DNA of 17,530 nucleotides from JAVBQF01 sp031549195 (GCA_031549195.1 JAVBQF010000027.1:1-17530), one strand, 5' to 3'. Shown: positions 1 through 6,667, numbered from the stretch's first letter. Numbers and translations are program-made. Notes: a model not told the origin generated them from the letters alone.

Positions 1-162
1 GAAATGGCTATAAAAAAGTTTAAACAAAAACAAGCGAGAGATGGAGTCCCTTCAGAAGTCAAAAAAAGAGAAGCTTATGATAAACCAGGAGTAAGAAGAA
101 GAGAAGCTAAAAAAGCTGGTATTAAAAATTCAAGAAAAAAAACTAGGGAAAATAGAGACTAA
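1..162 (+). CDS. rpsU: 30S ribosomal protein S21, 3' part (start lies outside the window)
   Basis: S21 is a small basic protein of the 30S subunit that acts during translation initiation. The first base is in frame and 53 residues are visible. They carry the S21 core, an AIKKFK segment followed by SEVKKREAYDKPGVRRR, which aligns with the ALRRFKR...EVRKREHYEKPSVKRKK pattern of the family. Only the first several residues are missing. The tail after that core (KKAGIKNSRKKTRENRD) is Lys/Arg-rich and looks a few residues longer than in Bacillus. The TAA stop is at 160-162, inside the loop of a terminator hairpin. rpsU next to yqeY is the usual order in low-GC Gram-positives, which supports the call. 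Confidence 0.9.
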   Translation, partial: EMAIKKFKQKQARDGVPSEVKKREAYDKPGVRRREAKKAGIKNSRKKTRENRD

Positions 163-175
163 TCTCTATTTTTTT
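149..175 (+). terminator. Intrinsic terminator overlapping the rpsU stop codon
   Basis: AATAGAGA (151-158) pairs perfectly with TCTCTATT (163-170) around a CTAA loop, and A-T pairs extend the stem outward. The T-run continues to 175. The rpsU stop codon occupies the loop, so a terminating ribosome would cover the hairpin. Confidence 0.8.
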
Positions 176-183
176 GATATAAT
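175..183 (+). promoter_or_regulatory. Candidate extended -10 promoter element for the 137-aa gene and yqeY
   Basis: TGATATAAT (TGN plus a perfect TATAAT at 178-183) follows directly on the T-tract of the rpsU terminator. Transcription would start near 190, leaving about 30 bases before the ATG at 220. The expected -35 position (155-160) lies inside the hairpin and does not match, so this relies on the extended -10 only. Confidence 0.45.
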
Positions 184-219
184 AATAAGTGTATTTATTA
201 ATGTTAAGGAGGTAATATT

Positions 220-633
220 ATGGTAATGTCAAGAATACCGTTTGAAGCTAGTATGTTACTTCGTCCTTACACTAAGGCAGATATGGATGCTGGAAATATA
301 CCACCTATAATATCAGAAGTTTCCCTATCAGGTGAAACTTTAAGGATAGAAACAACAACTATCAATATAATAGATGCGGATTTTAATGGGCGTGCTTATT
401 TTACTTCTGTTGGCCGAATGGATTATTCTGCAGTAGAACTTGCTGCCTTGGAGTTTCCTATATTTGATGTTAAATATATGAGCCAGGCTAGAGGCTATAA
501 AAATAGGGGCTCTCAAGGAAATGCCAGGGAAATAGTTGAATATAGATGCTTGAATGGGTCGCAAGATTTAAAAACATACGTTGATTCACTTGTAAGTGCC
601 AATCCAGAAAAAGTTAGAGAAAATAGGAGATAA
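220..633 (+). CDS. Uncharacterised 137-aa soluble protein
   Basis: I do not recognise this protein. It has no signal peptide, no hydrophobic membrane segment and no Cys cluster; the composition is that of a small soluble mixed alpha/beta protein. The N-terminal third (LSGETLRIETTTINIIDADF) looks like beta strands, and the end is charged (PEKVRENRR). The ATG at 220 follows a strong Shine-Dalgarno sequence AAGGAGG (206-212) at a spacing of 7. A second ATG two codons on (226) is less well placed. It ends two bases before yqeY, and its last codons supply the AGGAG ribosome site of yqeY, so the two are probably co-translated. It sits between rpsU and yqeY, which are often direct neighbours, so it looks like a lineage-specific insertion. 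Gene reality is well supported; function is unknown. Confidence 0.75.
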   Translation: MVMSRIPFEASMLLRPYTKADMDAGNIPPIISEVSLSGETLRIETTTINIIDADFNGRAYFTSVGRMDYSAVELAALEFPIFDVKYMSQARGYKNRGSQGNAREIVEYRCLNGSQDLKTYVDSLVSANPEKVRENRR

Positions 634-635
634 AT

Positions 636-1085
636 ATGAATTTATTAGAAAAGTTTAATAAAGATATGATAACAGCAATGAAAGAGCAAGATAAAGATAG
701 ACTTTCAGTTTTAAGAATGGTGAAAGGTGCTATGCAACTTGAATCAATTAATAATAAAAGGGAAGTAAATGAAGAATTGCTTATTGAAGTATTATCCAAA
801 CAAGTTAAGATGAGAAATGAATCAAAGGTAGAATTTGAAAAAGCGAATAGAACTGATTTAGTAGAAGGTATAAATAAAGAGATTGCAATATTAAAAGAAT
901 ATTTACCAGAGCAATTGACTAATGAAGAATTAAACAAAATTATAGATGTAGTATTTAGTCAAGTTAAACCAACAAGTGCAAAAGACATGGGGATGATTAT
1001 GAAAGAAGTAACGGCACAAGTAAAAGGCAAGGCTGATATGAAAGAGGTAAGTAATATAATAAAACAGAAATTAGAACAATTATAA
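636..1085 (+). CDS. yqeY: YqeY family protein (GatB/YqeY domain)
   Basis: YqeY proteins are about 150-residue helical proteins related to the tail domain of GatB, the amidotransferase subunit that binds tRNA. Their cellular role is unsettled, although a tRNA-linked function is usually assumed. The 149-aa length is typical. Family features visible are an N-terminal KFNKDMITAMKEQDKDRLSVLR segment, the central EIAILKEYLPEQLTNEEL segment, and a C-terminal KDMGMIMKEVTAQVKGKADM stretch followed by a last helix. The start codon is preceded by TAGGAG inside the end of the 137-aa gene. Placement downstream of rpsU matches the classical arrangement. Nothing in the sequence suggests a defect. Confidence 0.93.
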   Translation: MNLLEKFNKDMITAMKEQDKDRLSVLRMVKGAMQLESINNKREVNEELLIEVLSKQVKMRNESKVEFEKANRTDLVEGINKEIAILKEYLPEQLTNEELNKIIDVVFSQVKPTSAKDMGMIMKEVTAQVKGKADMKEVSNIIKQKLEQL

Positions 1086-1119
1086 TAAAAAAAAACAAAC
1101 AAAATTACAGTTTCCTATA

Positions 1120-1149
1120 TTGTTTTGTTAATAGATTTTATAGTATTAT
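1120..1149 (+). promoter_or_regulatory. Candidate promoter for the 95-aa gene
   Basis: TTGTTT (1120-1125) and TATTAT (1144-1149) are separated by 18 bases, about 25 bases upstream of the ATG at 1174. The region is so AT-rich that chance matches are likely. Confidence 0.35.
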
Positions 1150-1173
1150 ATTTTTATATTTATAGGGGGATTT

Positions 1174-1461
1174 ATGAAAGGAAATGAAGGAAAATCACGA
1201 ATAAAAAATCTTCACTTTGCAGCGGCATTAATGGACTTTCTTAAAGACACTCAAAGAGTTGAAACTAAGGGATTTCATGATTTAGTACAAGACTTAGTTG
1301 CAAGCCTTGAACATGCAGAACTTCGTGTGAATCCTGAAACATCAGTAGTTTTATCACCAGAAGAATTTTCTGTAAGGGATGAGGATGGTAATGATATTAC
1401 TATTACCAGAGGAAGAGAAATAGCAAGTGACAGAGGAAATCCTGCAGGTAAAGCAAAATAA
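1174..1461 (+). CDS. Uncharacterised 95-aa protein
   Basis: I do not recognise this protein. It begins with basic residues (MKGNEGKSRIKN), continues with amphipathic helical sequence at about residues 14-50 (FAAALMDFLKDTQ, FHDLVQDLVASLEHAEL), then an acidic strand-like part (SPEEFSVRDEDGNDITITRG), and ends Gly/Lys-rich (GNPAGKAK). There is no membrane segment or signal peptide. The ATG at 1174 follows a G-rich ribosome site (AGGGGGA, spacing about 4). It has its own candidate promoter, and its 3' end runs straight into a hairpin-rich non-coding stretch, so it may be a single-gene unit. It lies between yqeY and yqfC. Ordinary ribosome site and plausible composition support a real gene; function cannot be assigned. 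Confidence 0.65.
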   Translation: MKGNEGKSRIKNLHFAAALMDFLKDTQRVETKGFHDLVQDLVASLEHAELRVNPETSVVLSPEEFSVRDEDGNDITITRGREIASDRGNPAGKAK

Positions 1462-1580
1462 GCGCTCCATAACTTCTTATTGAGCAAACTGGATAGACTA
1501 ACATAACAGATGACCTTGATATTGGATCAATCAGAAAGCAAAATGCATAAAGGAACTAAAAGTTCTTTTTTTTTACTATT
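1462..1580 (+). ncRNA. Candidate structured RNA or long structured 3' UTR
   Basis: This stretch has no open frame of note but contains three successive hairpins. The first, 1464-1485, is GCTC-C-ATAA / CTTC loop / TTAT-T-GAGC: two 4-bp stems separated by one mismatch. The second, near 1514-1528, is TTGAT / ATTGG loop / ATCAA. The third is a terminator (see separate entry). Hairpin, linker, hairpin, terminator is a common small-RNA layout. It could equally be the structured end of the 95-aa gene's message or a leader-type attenuator before yqfC. It matches no riboswitch class I know. Confidence 0.3.
1551..1574 (+). terminator. Intrinsic terminator upstream of yqfC
   Basis: GGAACT, loop AAA, AGTTCT forms a six-pair stem (one G-U) followed by nine T residues. 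It separates the 95-aa gene and its 3' region from the yqfC operon. Confidence 0.7.
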
Positions 1581-1606
1581 AATAATACTTTTAAATAGGT
1601 GGAATA

Positions 1607-1840
1607 ATGTTAAAAAGAGTTATTAGTTATGTGAAAGATGAGGAGTTTAGGATAAATATATATAAAAACAAAGTAAATGTTGTAAACTATGCCAATATTA
1701 TTACCCTTGAAGATAGCAGAATATCCTTAAATTATAGTAAGGGAATAGTTGTGTTCAAAGGGGATAATCTATCAATAAATAAGCTTTTAGACAACGAATT
1801 ATTGATAACAGGAAATATTAAATCAATCGAACTGGAGTGA
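1607..1840 (+). CDS. yqfC: Sporulation protein YqfC (YabP/YqfC family)
   Basis: YqfC is a short conserved sporulation protein found with YqfD in endospore formers, where both genes are expressed in the mother cell; its biochemical role is not established. The protein has 77 residues, within the family's usual small size. The family signature is visible in the second half: SRISLNYSKGIVVFKGDNLSI followed by LLDNELLITGNIKSIELE. The ATG at 1607 has AGGTGG upstream at 1597-1602. The stop overlaps a potential GTG start of yqfD, indicating translational coupling. It is the first gene of a long forward operon reaching recO and lies just behind a terminator, so its promoter should lie within about 1580-1600 or be the structured stretch above. 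Confidence 0.9.
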   Translation: MLKRVISYVKDEEFRINIYKNKVNVVNYANIITLEDSRISLNYSKGIVVFKGDNLSINKLLDNELLITGNIKSIELE

Positions 1841-1845
1841 TAATT

Positions 1846-2997
1846 TTGAATGGTAGCTATTATAAACTAAGAATAAGTGGTAAGGATACTAAAAGATTTA
1901 TAAGGATGCTTTATAAAAGAGGTGTTTTTTTTGAAAATATTACTTATACTGAAGATTCGATATTTGTTAAAGTAGATAATATAAATTATAGAAAAATAAT
2001 AGATATTAAAACTATATATGAAATAAGTGTAGTTAAGTTATATGGTGTTGCTAAATTTAAAGACTTTATAAAAAGATATTTTTTCTTTTTAATTTCTTTG
2101 CTTTTAGGTACAGTATTTTTATTTGTTTTATCTAATGCTATATTTGATGTAGAAGTAATACACTCAAGTAAACAGATAAGAGATTTGCTTTATAGTGAAC
2201 TTGAAAAATATGCTATTAAGAAATATAAATTTGCAATAAGTTTTAAGAAACAAGAAGAAATAGTTGAAATGATATTAGAAAATAATAAAGATAAATTAGA
2301 ATGGCTTGAAATTGAACGCGTTGGCGTTAAATATAAAGTTAGAGTAGAACAGCGTGTTATGAATGATCCGATTGAAAATATTGATAAAAGGCATATTGTA
2401 GCTAAAAAAGATGGTACAATATTATCTATAAGTGCTGAGAATGGCGAGATAGTAAAAAAAACTAATAGCTATGTTAGAAAAGGAGAAATAATAATTAGCG
2501 GTAATTTAAAAAAAGGCGAGGAAGTTATTTCAACTACATCAGCTAAAGGAAGAGTTTTTGCGGAAGTTTGGTATATGGTGACAGTTGAATTACCATTTCA
2601 ATATAAGGAAATTAGTAAAACTGGGAATAATAAAAAAGTATTAGCAGTGAGTATTTTAGGAAACAATTATAATATATTAGATTTTAAACCATATAAAAGT
2701 AAAAATATTGAAGAGTTAATAACAATAAGAGATGGTCTATCGCTATTTAAAATAAGCTTTAATGACGAAGAAGAGCTTAATATAATAGATGAAGTATATG
2801 ATATTACTAATGTTGATTTAATTGTAGAAAGGTTAGCAAAAGAGAAAATAGAATCAATGCTTTCAAAAGAAGATAAGATAATATCTCAAAAGAAATTGAA
2901 AACAGAAGAAAAAAATAGTAAAATAGTATCAGAAGTATTTTTTAAAGTATATGAGGATATAACTGCATATGAAAAAATAAACGAAGAAATAAGGTGA
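1846..2997 (+). CDS. yqfD: Sporulation protein YqfD (stage IV sporulation membrane protein)
   Basis: YqfD is a membrane-anchored protein required for late spore development; homologues are found alongside YqfC in spore formers. One strong transmembrane segment is visible (about residues 78-100, FFFLISLLLGTVFLFVLSN). It follows a cytoplasmic basic N-terminal domain and precedes a large external domain with the family's VEVIHSSKQIRDLLYSEL, LEWLEIERVGVKYKVRVEQR and IVAKKDGTILSISAENGEIV stretches. I chose the TTG at 1846 because GGAGTGAT (1834-1841) sits at a proper distance before it. An in-frame GTG at 1837 that overlaps the yqfC stop has no ribosome site and would add three residues. Full length of about 383 residues is normal. 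It forms a pair with yqfC. Confidence 0.92.
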   Translation: MNGSYYKLRISGKDTKRFIRMLYKRGVFFENITYTEDSIFVKVDNINYRKIIDIKTIYEISVVKLYGVAKFKDFIKRYFFFLISLLLGTVFLFVLSNAIFDVEVIHSSKQIRDLLYSELEKYAIKKYKFAISFKKQEEIVEMILENNKDKLEWLEIERVGVKYKVRVEQRVMNDPIENIDKRHIVAKKDGTILSISAENGEIVKKTNSYVRKGEIIISGNLKKGEEVISTTSAKGRVFAEVWYMVTVELPFQYKEISKTGNNKKVLAVSILGNNYNILDFKPYKSKNIEELITIRDGLSLFKISFNDEEELNIIDEVYDITNVDLIVERLAKEKIESMLSKEDKIISQKKLKTEEKNSKIVSEVFFKVYEDITAYEKINEEIR

Positions 2998-3001
2998 TAA
3001 T

Positions 3002-3628
3002 ATGATTGATTCTCTATATAGTAATTTAGCTGAAGTCCTAGAGATGACTTGGCCAATGTTATTTATTTCAATCGTCTTAGTATTTTCACTTCGTGTTACA
3101 TATTTGCTAAAACATAAAGAAGAATTTATTTTTTATAAAGAAATGCTTTTATTACTTTTTATGATATATATATTAGTACTTTTCCAAATAGTAACAGTAC
3201 AAGATATAAATGGGCCTGCTGATGGTAATAATTTCATACCATTCACTGAAATATTTAGATATAAATTAGGTGGTAAACTATTTGTAAGGAATATTGTAGG
3301 AAATGTCTTGATGTTTATACCGTATGGATTCTTTTCTACAATGTATACAGATAATAAAAAGTTAAAAGTATCTTTTATATTGATTACTTTAGCAGCACTC
3401 TCGATTGAAACTACACAGCTATCTATTGGAAGAATATTTGATGTAGATGATATACTTCTTAATATTGGTGGTGGTCTAATTGGTTACTATTTATACATGT
3501 CACTTGATAAGGTTGGTAATATTAAACCTAATATATTAAGGTCAAATACATTCTTAAATATATTTTCTTTTTTAGCATTAGTATTAGCACTATTACTAAT
3601 AACTAGTTATATGTTGGTATGGAGGTAA
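3002..3628 (+). CDS. VanZ-family integral membrane protein
   Basis: VanZ-like proteins are small membrane proteins named after the teicoplanin-resistance accessory protein; most have no proven substrate. This 208-aa protein shows about five hydrophobic segments (approximately residues 17-36, 46-64, 98-115, 124-142 and 184-205, with a weaker one near 155-165). The family's conserved polar motifs are present: NFIPF, NVLMFIPYGF, and the run IETTQLSIGRIFDVDDILLN before GGGLIGYY. AAGGTGAT lies just upstream of the ATG, four bases after yqfD, and the stop is one base before ybeY, so it is fully embedded in the operon. In many relatives the yqfD-ybeY interval carries phoH and often a 7TM-HD gene; here VanZ takes that place. 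No evidence links it to antibiotic resistance. Confidence 0.85.
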   Translation: MIDSLYSNLAEVLEMTWPMLFISIVLVFSLRVTYLLKHKEEFIFYKEMLLLLFMIYILVLFQIVTVQDINGPADGNNFIPFTEIFRYKLGGKLFVRNIVGNVLMFIPYGFFSTMYTDNKKLKVSFILITLAALSIETTQLSIGRIFDVDDILLNIGGGLIGYYLYMSLDKVGNIKPNILRSNTFLNIFSFLALVLALLLITSYMLVWR

Positions 3629-3629
3629 T

Positions 3630-4076
3630 ATGGAAATAGAAGTATTTAATGAAACAGGGGAAAAATTAGATAAAGAATTAGAAGAGTTAAAAGAGTTACT
3701 TATTAATATTGCACATGATGAAAATCTGGATAATATAATTTATAATGTTATTATTGTAGGTAATGATAAGATAAGAGAATTAAATAGAGAATTTAGAAAT
3801 AAAGATTGTGAGACTGATGTTATCAGTTTTGCTTTAGAAGATGATGATACATTCAACAGAAGTGATATAAGAATATTAGGAGATATTTATATTTCACTTG
3901 ATAAGACTAGGGGACAAGCAATAGAATATAATCATTCCTTTAAAAGAGAGTTATCGTTTCTTGCTGTCCATGGATTTTATCATTTGTTAGGGTATGATCA
4001 CTTAAATCAGGAAGAAGAAGATATAATGTTTAGAAAACAAGAGGAGGCTTTAACAAGATATGGCATCAATAGGTAA
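3630..4076 (+). CDS. ybeY: Endoribonuclease YbeY (16S rRNA maturation factor)
   Basis: YbeY is a zinc-dependent endoribonuclease involved in 16S rRNA 3'-end maturation and ribosome quality control in the cytoplasm. The metal motif H-G-x3-H-x5-H is complete: VHGFYHLLGYDH places His at residues 114, 118 and 124. The upstream TDVISF (62-67) and LGDIYIS (83-89) motifs are also typical. The 148-aa length is normal. The start uses GGAGG (3621-3625), which lies in the last codons of the VanZ gene. The 3' end overlaps dgkA by 17 bases. Neighbourhood with dgkA, cdd and era is the conserved one in low-GC Gram-positives. Confidence 0.95.
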   Translation: MEIEVFNETGEKLDKELEELKELLINIAHDENLDNIIYNVIIVGNDKIRELNREFRNKDCETDVISFALEDDDTFNRSDIRILGDIYISLDKTRGQAIEYNHSFKRELSFLAVHGFYHLLGYDHLNQEEEDIMFRKQEEALTRYGINR

Positions 4077-4434
4077 GAATAAAAATATTTTAATGAGTTT
4101 TAAAAATGCTTTTATTGGTATTTTTGATGCAATTATTCATGAAGTGAAAATTAAAGTTGGTTTATTAATTGTTTTAATTGGAATATGTGTATCAATTTAC
4201 TTTAAAATTACAACTATAGAGTGGGTTTTATCAATTTTATGTTCAACTATTGTAATAGGTTTTGAAATGATAAACACAGCAATAGAGACAACAATAGATA
4301 TGGCTATGCCTAATGTTAATCCTCTTGCCAAGAGAGCGAAGGATATGTCGGCAGGTGCAGTTGTTTTAGCCGTAATCACATCAGCGATTATAGGATTAAT
4401 AATATATTTACCATATGTAATAGATTTATTTTAG
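4060..4434 (+). CDS. dgkA: Diacylglycerol/undecaprenol kinase (DgkA family)
   Basis: Gram-positive DgkA homologues phosphorylate lipid alcohols; the Bacillus and Streptococcus enzymes act mainly on undecaprenol, feeding the cell-wall lipid carrier. The 124-aa protein has three membrane segments (about 33-50, 53-72 and 98-120). The family signature EMINTAIETTID (69-80) contains the metal-binding glutamates, and PLAKRAKDMSAGAV (88-101) follows it. The ATG at 4060 overlaps ybeY by 17 bases, with GGAGG at 4043-4047 at a rather long spacing of 12. A later in-frame ATG (4093) would cut the N-terminal helix. Fits its usual slot between ybeY and cdd. Confidence 0.93.
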   Translation: MASIGKNKNILMSFKNAFIGIFDAIIHEVKIKVGLLIVLIGICVSIYFKITTIEWVLSILCSTIVIGFEMINTAIETTIDMAMPNVNPLAKRAKDMSAGAVVLAVITSAIIGLIIYLPYVIDLF

Positions 4435-4442
4435 GAGGAAGT

Positions 4443-4829
4443 ATGAAAGAAAAATTAGTTGAGTTACTAAATAATAGTTATAGCCCATATTCAAATTTCA
4501 GGGTTGCAGCCATTGCTGTTATGAAGGATGGAACAGAATTCAAAGGAGTAAATGTTGAAAATGCAGCTTATGGTTCGTCTATTTGCGCAGAAAGAAGTGC
4601 AATTTTAAGTGCAATTAGTAATGGTTATAAAAAATATGATTTTGATAAAATTTTTGTTATGTGTGACAATGATAAAATTGGTATGCCTTGTTTTGCATGC
4701 CGTCAAGTAATATCAGAACTATTTGAAAAAAATAGAAAAATAACTTGCATGAATCCTAATGGAGAAGAGATAACTAAGACCATAGAAGAAATCTGCCCGT
4801 ATCCTTTTAGTGAGGAAGATTTAAAATGA
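4443..4829 (+). CDS. cdd: Cytidine deaminase
   Basis: Cytidine deaminase converts cytidine and deoxycytidine to uridine and deoxyuridine in pyrimidine salvage. Zinc ligands and catalytic Glu are visible: C48-A-E50 (GSSICAERSA) and P82-C83-x2-C86 (MPCFACRQ). The three-cysteine arrangement is that of the small homotetrameric Bacillus-type enzyme, and 128 residues is the usual length. The substrate-binding NVENAAYG motif (37-44) is intact. TAGGAGGAAGT precedes the ATG. The stop overlaps the era start by four bases (ATGA). Together with the thymidylate genes farther on, it contributes deoxyuridine-type precursors, although that link is inferred. Confidence 0.95.
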   Translation: MKEKLVELLNNSYSPYSNFRVAAIAVMKDGTEFKGVNVENAAYGSSICAERSAILSAISNGYKKYDFDKIFVMCDNDKIGMPCFACRQVISELFEKNRKITCMNPNGEEITKTIEEICPYPFSEEDLK

Positions 4830-5710
4830 GGAGTGGATTTGTAAGTATAGTAGGTAGACCAAATGTAGGGAAAAGCACATTATTAAACTCTATCATTGAA
4901 AGAAAGGTTGCAATTACTTCTAATGTTTCAGGTACAACAAGAAATATCATAGAAGGAATTTATAATGATGAGGATTCACAAATAGTATTTGTTGATACTC
5001 CAGGTATACATAAACCTCAAAACAAACTTGGCAATATTATGAATAAGAAAGCTTATACAATGATTGATGACGTCGATGTTATATTATTTTTAGTTGATGT
5101 TACTCAAGAGTTTGGCAAGGGAGATAACTTTGTTTTGGATAGAGTTAAAGAATTAAATAAGCCAGTTTTACTCATTATGAATAAAGTGGATAAGATGGAT
5201 AAAATTAAACTTTTAAGTTTAATTAATAAATATAAGGGTTTATATGACTTTAGTGAAATAATACCTATATCTGCTTTAAAGGGAGATAATATCAAAGACT
5301 TAATACACACAGTAAAGAAATATTTAACAGATAATATTAGATATTTCCCAGAAGATGAAGTTACTAATGTTAGCCGTAACTTCATGATTGCAGAAACTGT
5401 CCGTGAAAAAGTATTACGATTAACAGATGAAGAAGTGCCACATTCTGTTACTTGCCTAGTAGAAACATATAATGAAGAAGAAAATATTGCTAATATTGGA
5501 GTATTGGTTATAGTGGATAGAGATAATCTTAAAAAGATTATTATAGGTAAACAAGGGCAAATGCTAAAAAAAATTGGTACATATGCAAGAGAAGATTTGG
5601 AAGAATTACTAGGTAAAAAGGTCTACCTCGAAACATATGTAAAGACAATAGAAAATTGGAAAGACAGAGAAAAATATTTTAAAGAATTAGGTTTAAATGA
5701 ATTAGAATAG
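4826..5710 (+). CDS. era: GTPase Era (ribosome assembly)
   Basis: Era is a GTPase that binds the 3' end of 16S rRNA and assists 30S assembly. The GTPase motifs are complete: G1 GRPNVGKST (10-18), switch region SGTTRN (35-40), G3 DTPG (57-60), G4 NKVD (119-122) and G5 SAL (149-151). The C-terminal KH domain (about 200-290) contains the RNA-binding IIIGKQGQMLKKIG loop. The 294-aa length is normal. It starts inside the cdd stop codon region, so translation is coupled. Era and YbeY in one operon fits their shared role in small-subunit maturation. Confidence 0.97.
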   Translation: MRSGFVSIVGRPNVGKSTLLNSIIERKVAITSNVSGTTRNIIEGIYNDEDSQIVFVDTPGIHKPQNKLGNIMNKKAYTMIDDVDVILFLVDVTQEFGKGDNFVLDRVKELNKPVLLIMNKVDKMDKIKLLSLINKYKGLYDFSEIIPISALKGDNIKDLIHTVKKYLTDNIRYFPEDEVTNVSRNFMIAETVREKVLRLTDEEVPHSVTCLVETYNEEENIANIGVLVIVDRDNLKKIIIGKQGQMLKKIGTYAREDLEELLGKKVYLETYVKTIENWKDREKYFKELGLNELE

Positions 5711-5744
5711 CAAAATATTTACATAATAGTAATAGGTGATAAGA

Positions 5745-5867
5745 ATGAGTGAACTATTATGGAAAATGTTTAAAGAAACAGGAGATATAAAATATTTTTT
5801 ACTTGCGCGAAGGTTAGGAAGTGTTAGTAGTGACAATAAAGACAGTAGAGGGAATAGTAATCAATGA
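5745..5867 (+). CDS. yqzL: YqzL-like small protein, 3' end overlapped by recO
   Basis: This 40-residue frame lies exactly where spore formers carry the tiny YqzL gene, between era and recO. Its beginning, MSELLWKMFKETGDIKYFLL, matches the YqzL pattern of an aromatic/Trp-Lys start, a Phe-x-x-Thr-Gly turn and a Y-x-L-L segment. The ATG at 5745 has AGGTGAT eight to nine bases upstream (5734-5740). Its stop TGA is at 5865-5867, so the last 15 codons (polar: SVSSDNKDSRGNSNQ) overlap the recO start in another frame. Function of YqzL is unknown. Position plus the conserved first 23 residues make me fairly confident. Confidence 0.75.
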   Translation: MSELLWKMFKETGDIKYFLLARRLGSVSSDNKDSRGNSNQ

Positions 5868-6603
5868 AGTTAATTATAGTGAATCTAGTAAAGTATTAAC
5901 GGTTTTAACTAAAGACGATGGTATATTAAGCATTATGTCTAAGGGGTGTAGAAAGATAAAAAGCACCTTAAGAAGTTTAAGTAGCAGACTTAGTTATGCT
6001 AATTTTGATATATACTATAAAAAAGATGGAATGTCTACATTGGTCAGTGCTAATCCTATAAATTTATTTAAAAATATATTAATGGATTATAAAGACTTAG
6101 CTAAGATAAGCTATTCTTTATTTTTAATAGAACTTAGTTCACAAATAATAAAAGAAAAACATATTAGTGAAGAGGATATTAAAGAAGTATATAAGCTTCT
6201 TATAACCGGTTTAATAAAAATAGATGAAGGATTTAATCCATCGATAATAAGTAATATTATAGAACTTAAATACTTAGATTATTTAGGAGTTAAACCAAGT
6301 ATTGATGGATGTAGTAATTGCGGTAGTGATTTAAATATTGTAACAATTACACCAGAATCGTTTGGTTTTATATGCAAAGATTGTTATAATGGAGAGAAAT
6401 TAGTTAATGAAAAGATGCTAAAAATGATTAGAATGCTTTATTATGTTGATATAAGCAAGATATCAAAACTTGATATTGATAAAGATATTGTAAAGGAAGT
6501 AAACAGTTTCATTGATCAGTATTATGATATCCATACAGGTCTTTATTTAAAGACCAAACAAAACCTTAAAAATTTATATAAGTTAGATGTAATAGCAAGC
6601 TAA
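5821..6603 (+). CDS. recO: DNA repair protein RecO
   Basis: RecO, with RecF and RecR, loads RecA onto SSB-coated single-stranded DNA during recombinational repair. The N-terminal OB-fold shows the family pattern EGIVINEVNYSESSKVLTVLT and a GILSIMSKGCRK stretch. A four-Cys zinc motif is complete at C164-x2-C167 and C185-x2-C188. Length of about 260 is normal. Two GTG starts are possible: 5821 (GAAGG seven bases upstream) and 5830 (AGGAAG eight bases upstream); the latter matches the usual short N-terminus better. Either way the gene begins inside yqzL. The stop codon lies in the loop of a weak terminator-like hairpin. Confidence 0.93.
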   Translation: MLVVTIKTVEGIVINEVNYSESSKVLTVLTKDDGILSIMSKGCRKIKSTLRSLSSRLSYANFDIYYKKDGMSTLVSANPINLFKNILMDYKDLAKISYSLFLIELSSQIIKEKHISEEDIKEVYKLLITGLIKIDEGFNPSIISNIIELKYLDYLGVKPSIDGCSNCGSDLNIVTITPESFGFICKDCYNGEKLVNEKMLKMIRMLYYVDISKISKLDIDKDIVKEVNSFIDQYYDIHTGLYLKTKQNLKNLYKLDVIAS

Positions 6604-6619
6604 TGTTTTGCTCTTTTTT
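6594..6619 (+). terminator. Weak terminator-like hairpin at the recO stop
   Basis: AGCAA (6594-6598) pairs with TTGCT (6608-6612) around a 9-base loop containing the recO TAA stop, followed by C and six T residues. The stem is only 5 bp, so partial read-through is likely. Confidence 0.45.
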
Positions 6620-6636
6620 ATTTATGTTATTAGTTA

Positions 6637-6642
6637 TATAAT
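6637..6642 (+). promoter_or_regulatory. Candidate -10 box for the EamA transporter gene
   Basis: A perfect TATAAT stands about 25 bases before the chosen ATG at 6668 and ahead of the GAGGAG ribosome site at 6652-6657. There is only a T-run where the -35 box should be. Confidence 0.3.
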
Positions 6643-6667
6643 ATATCTAATGAGGAGTTGTAGTAGT

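Noticed and set aside
139..633. Similar ends of S21 (TRENRD) and the 137-aa protein (VRENRR) as a sign of duplication
   Set aside because: Similarity is limited to a few codons; the second also encodes the yqeY ribosome site, so chance is sufficient.
1086..1135. Terminator after yqeY from AACAAAC and TTGTTTTGTT
   Set aside because: Only about six pairs before a mismatch, a long loop and no T-run directly after it.
1510..1550. Mother-cell sigma-E promoter for yqfC (TGATATT near 1515)
   Set aside because: The -35-like heptamer is good, but no acceptable CATACAAT-type -10 lies 14-15 bases downstream, and the RNA would begin before the terminator.
3002..3628. VanZ as a glycopeptide-resistance gene
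   Set aside because: No vanA/vanH/vanX neighbours; the family is broad and the gene is embedded in a housekeeping operon.
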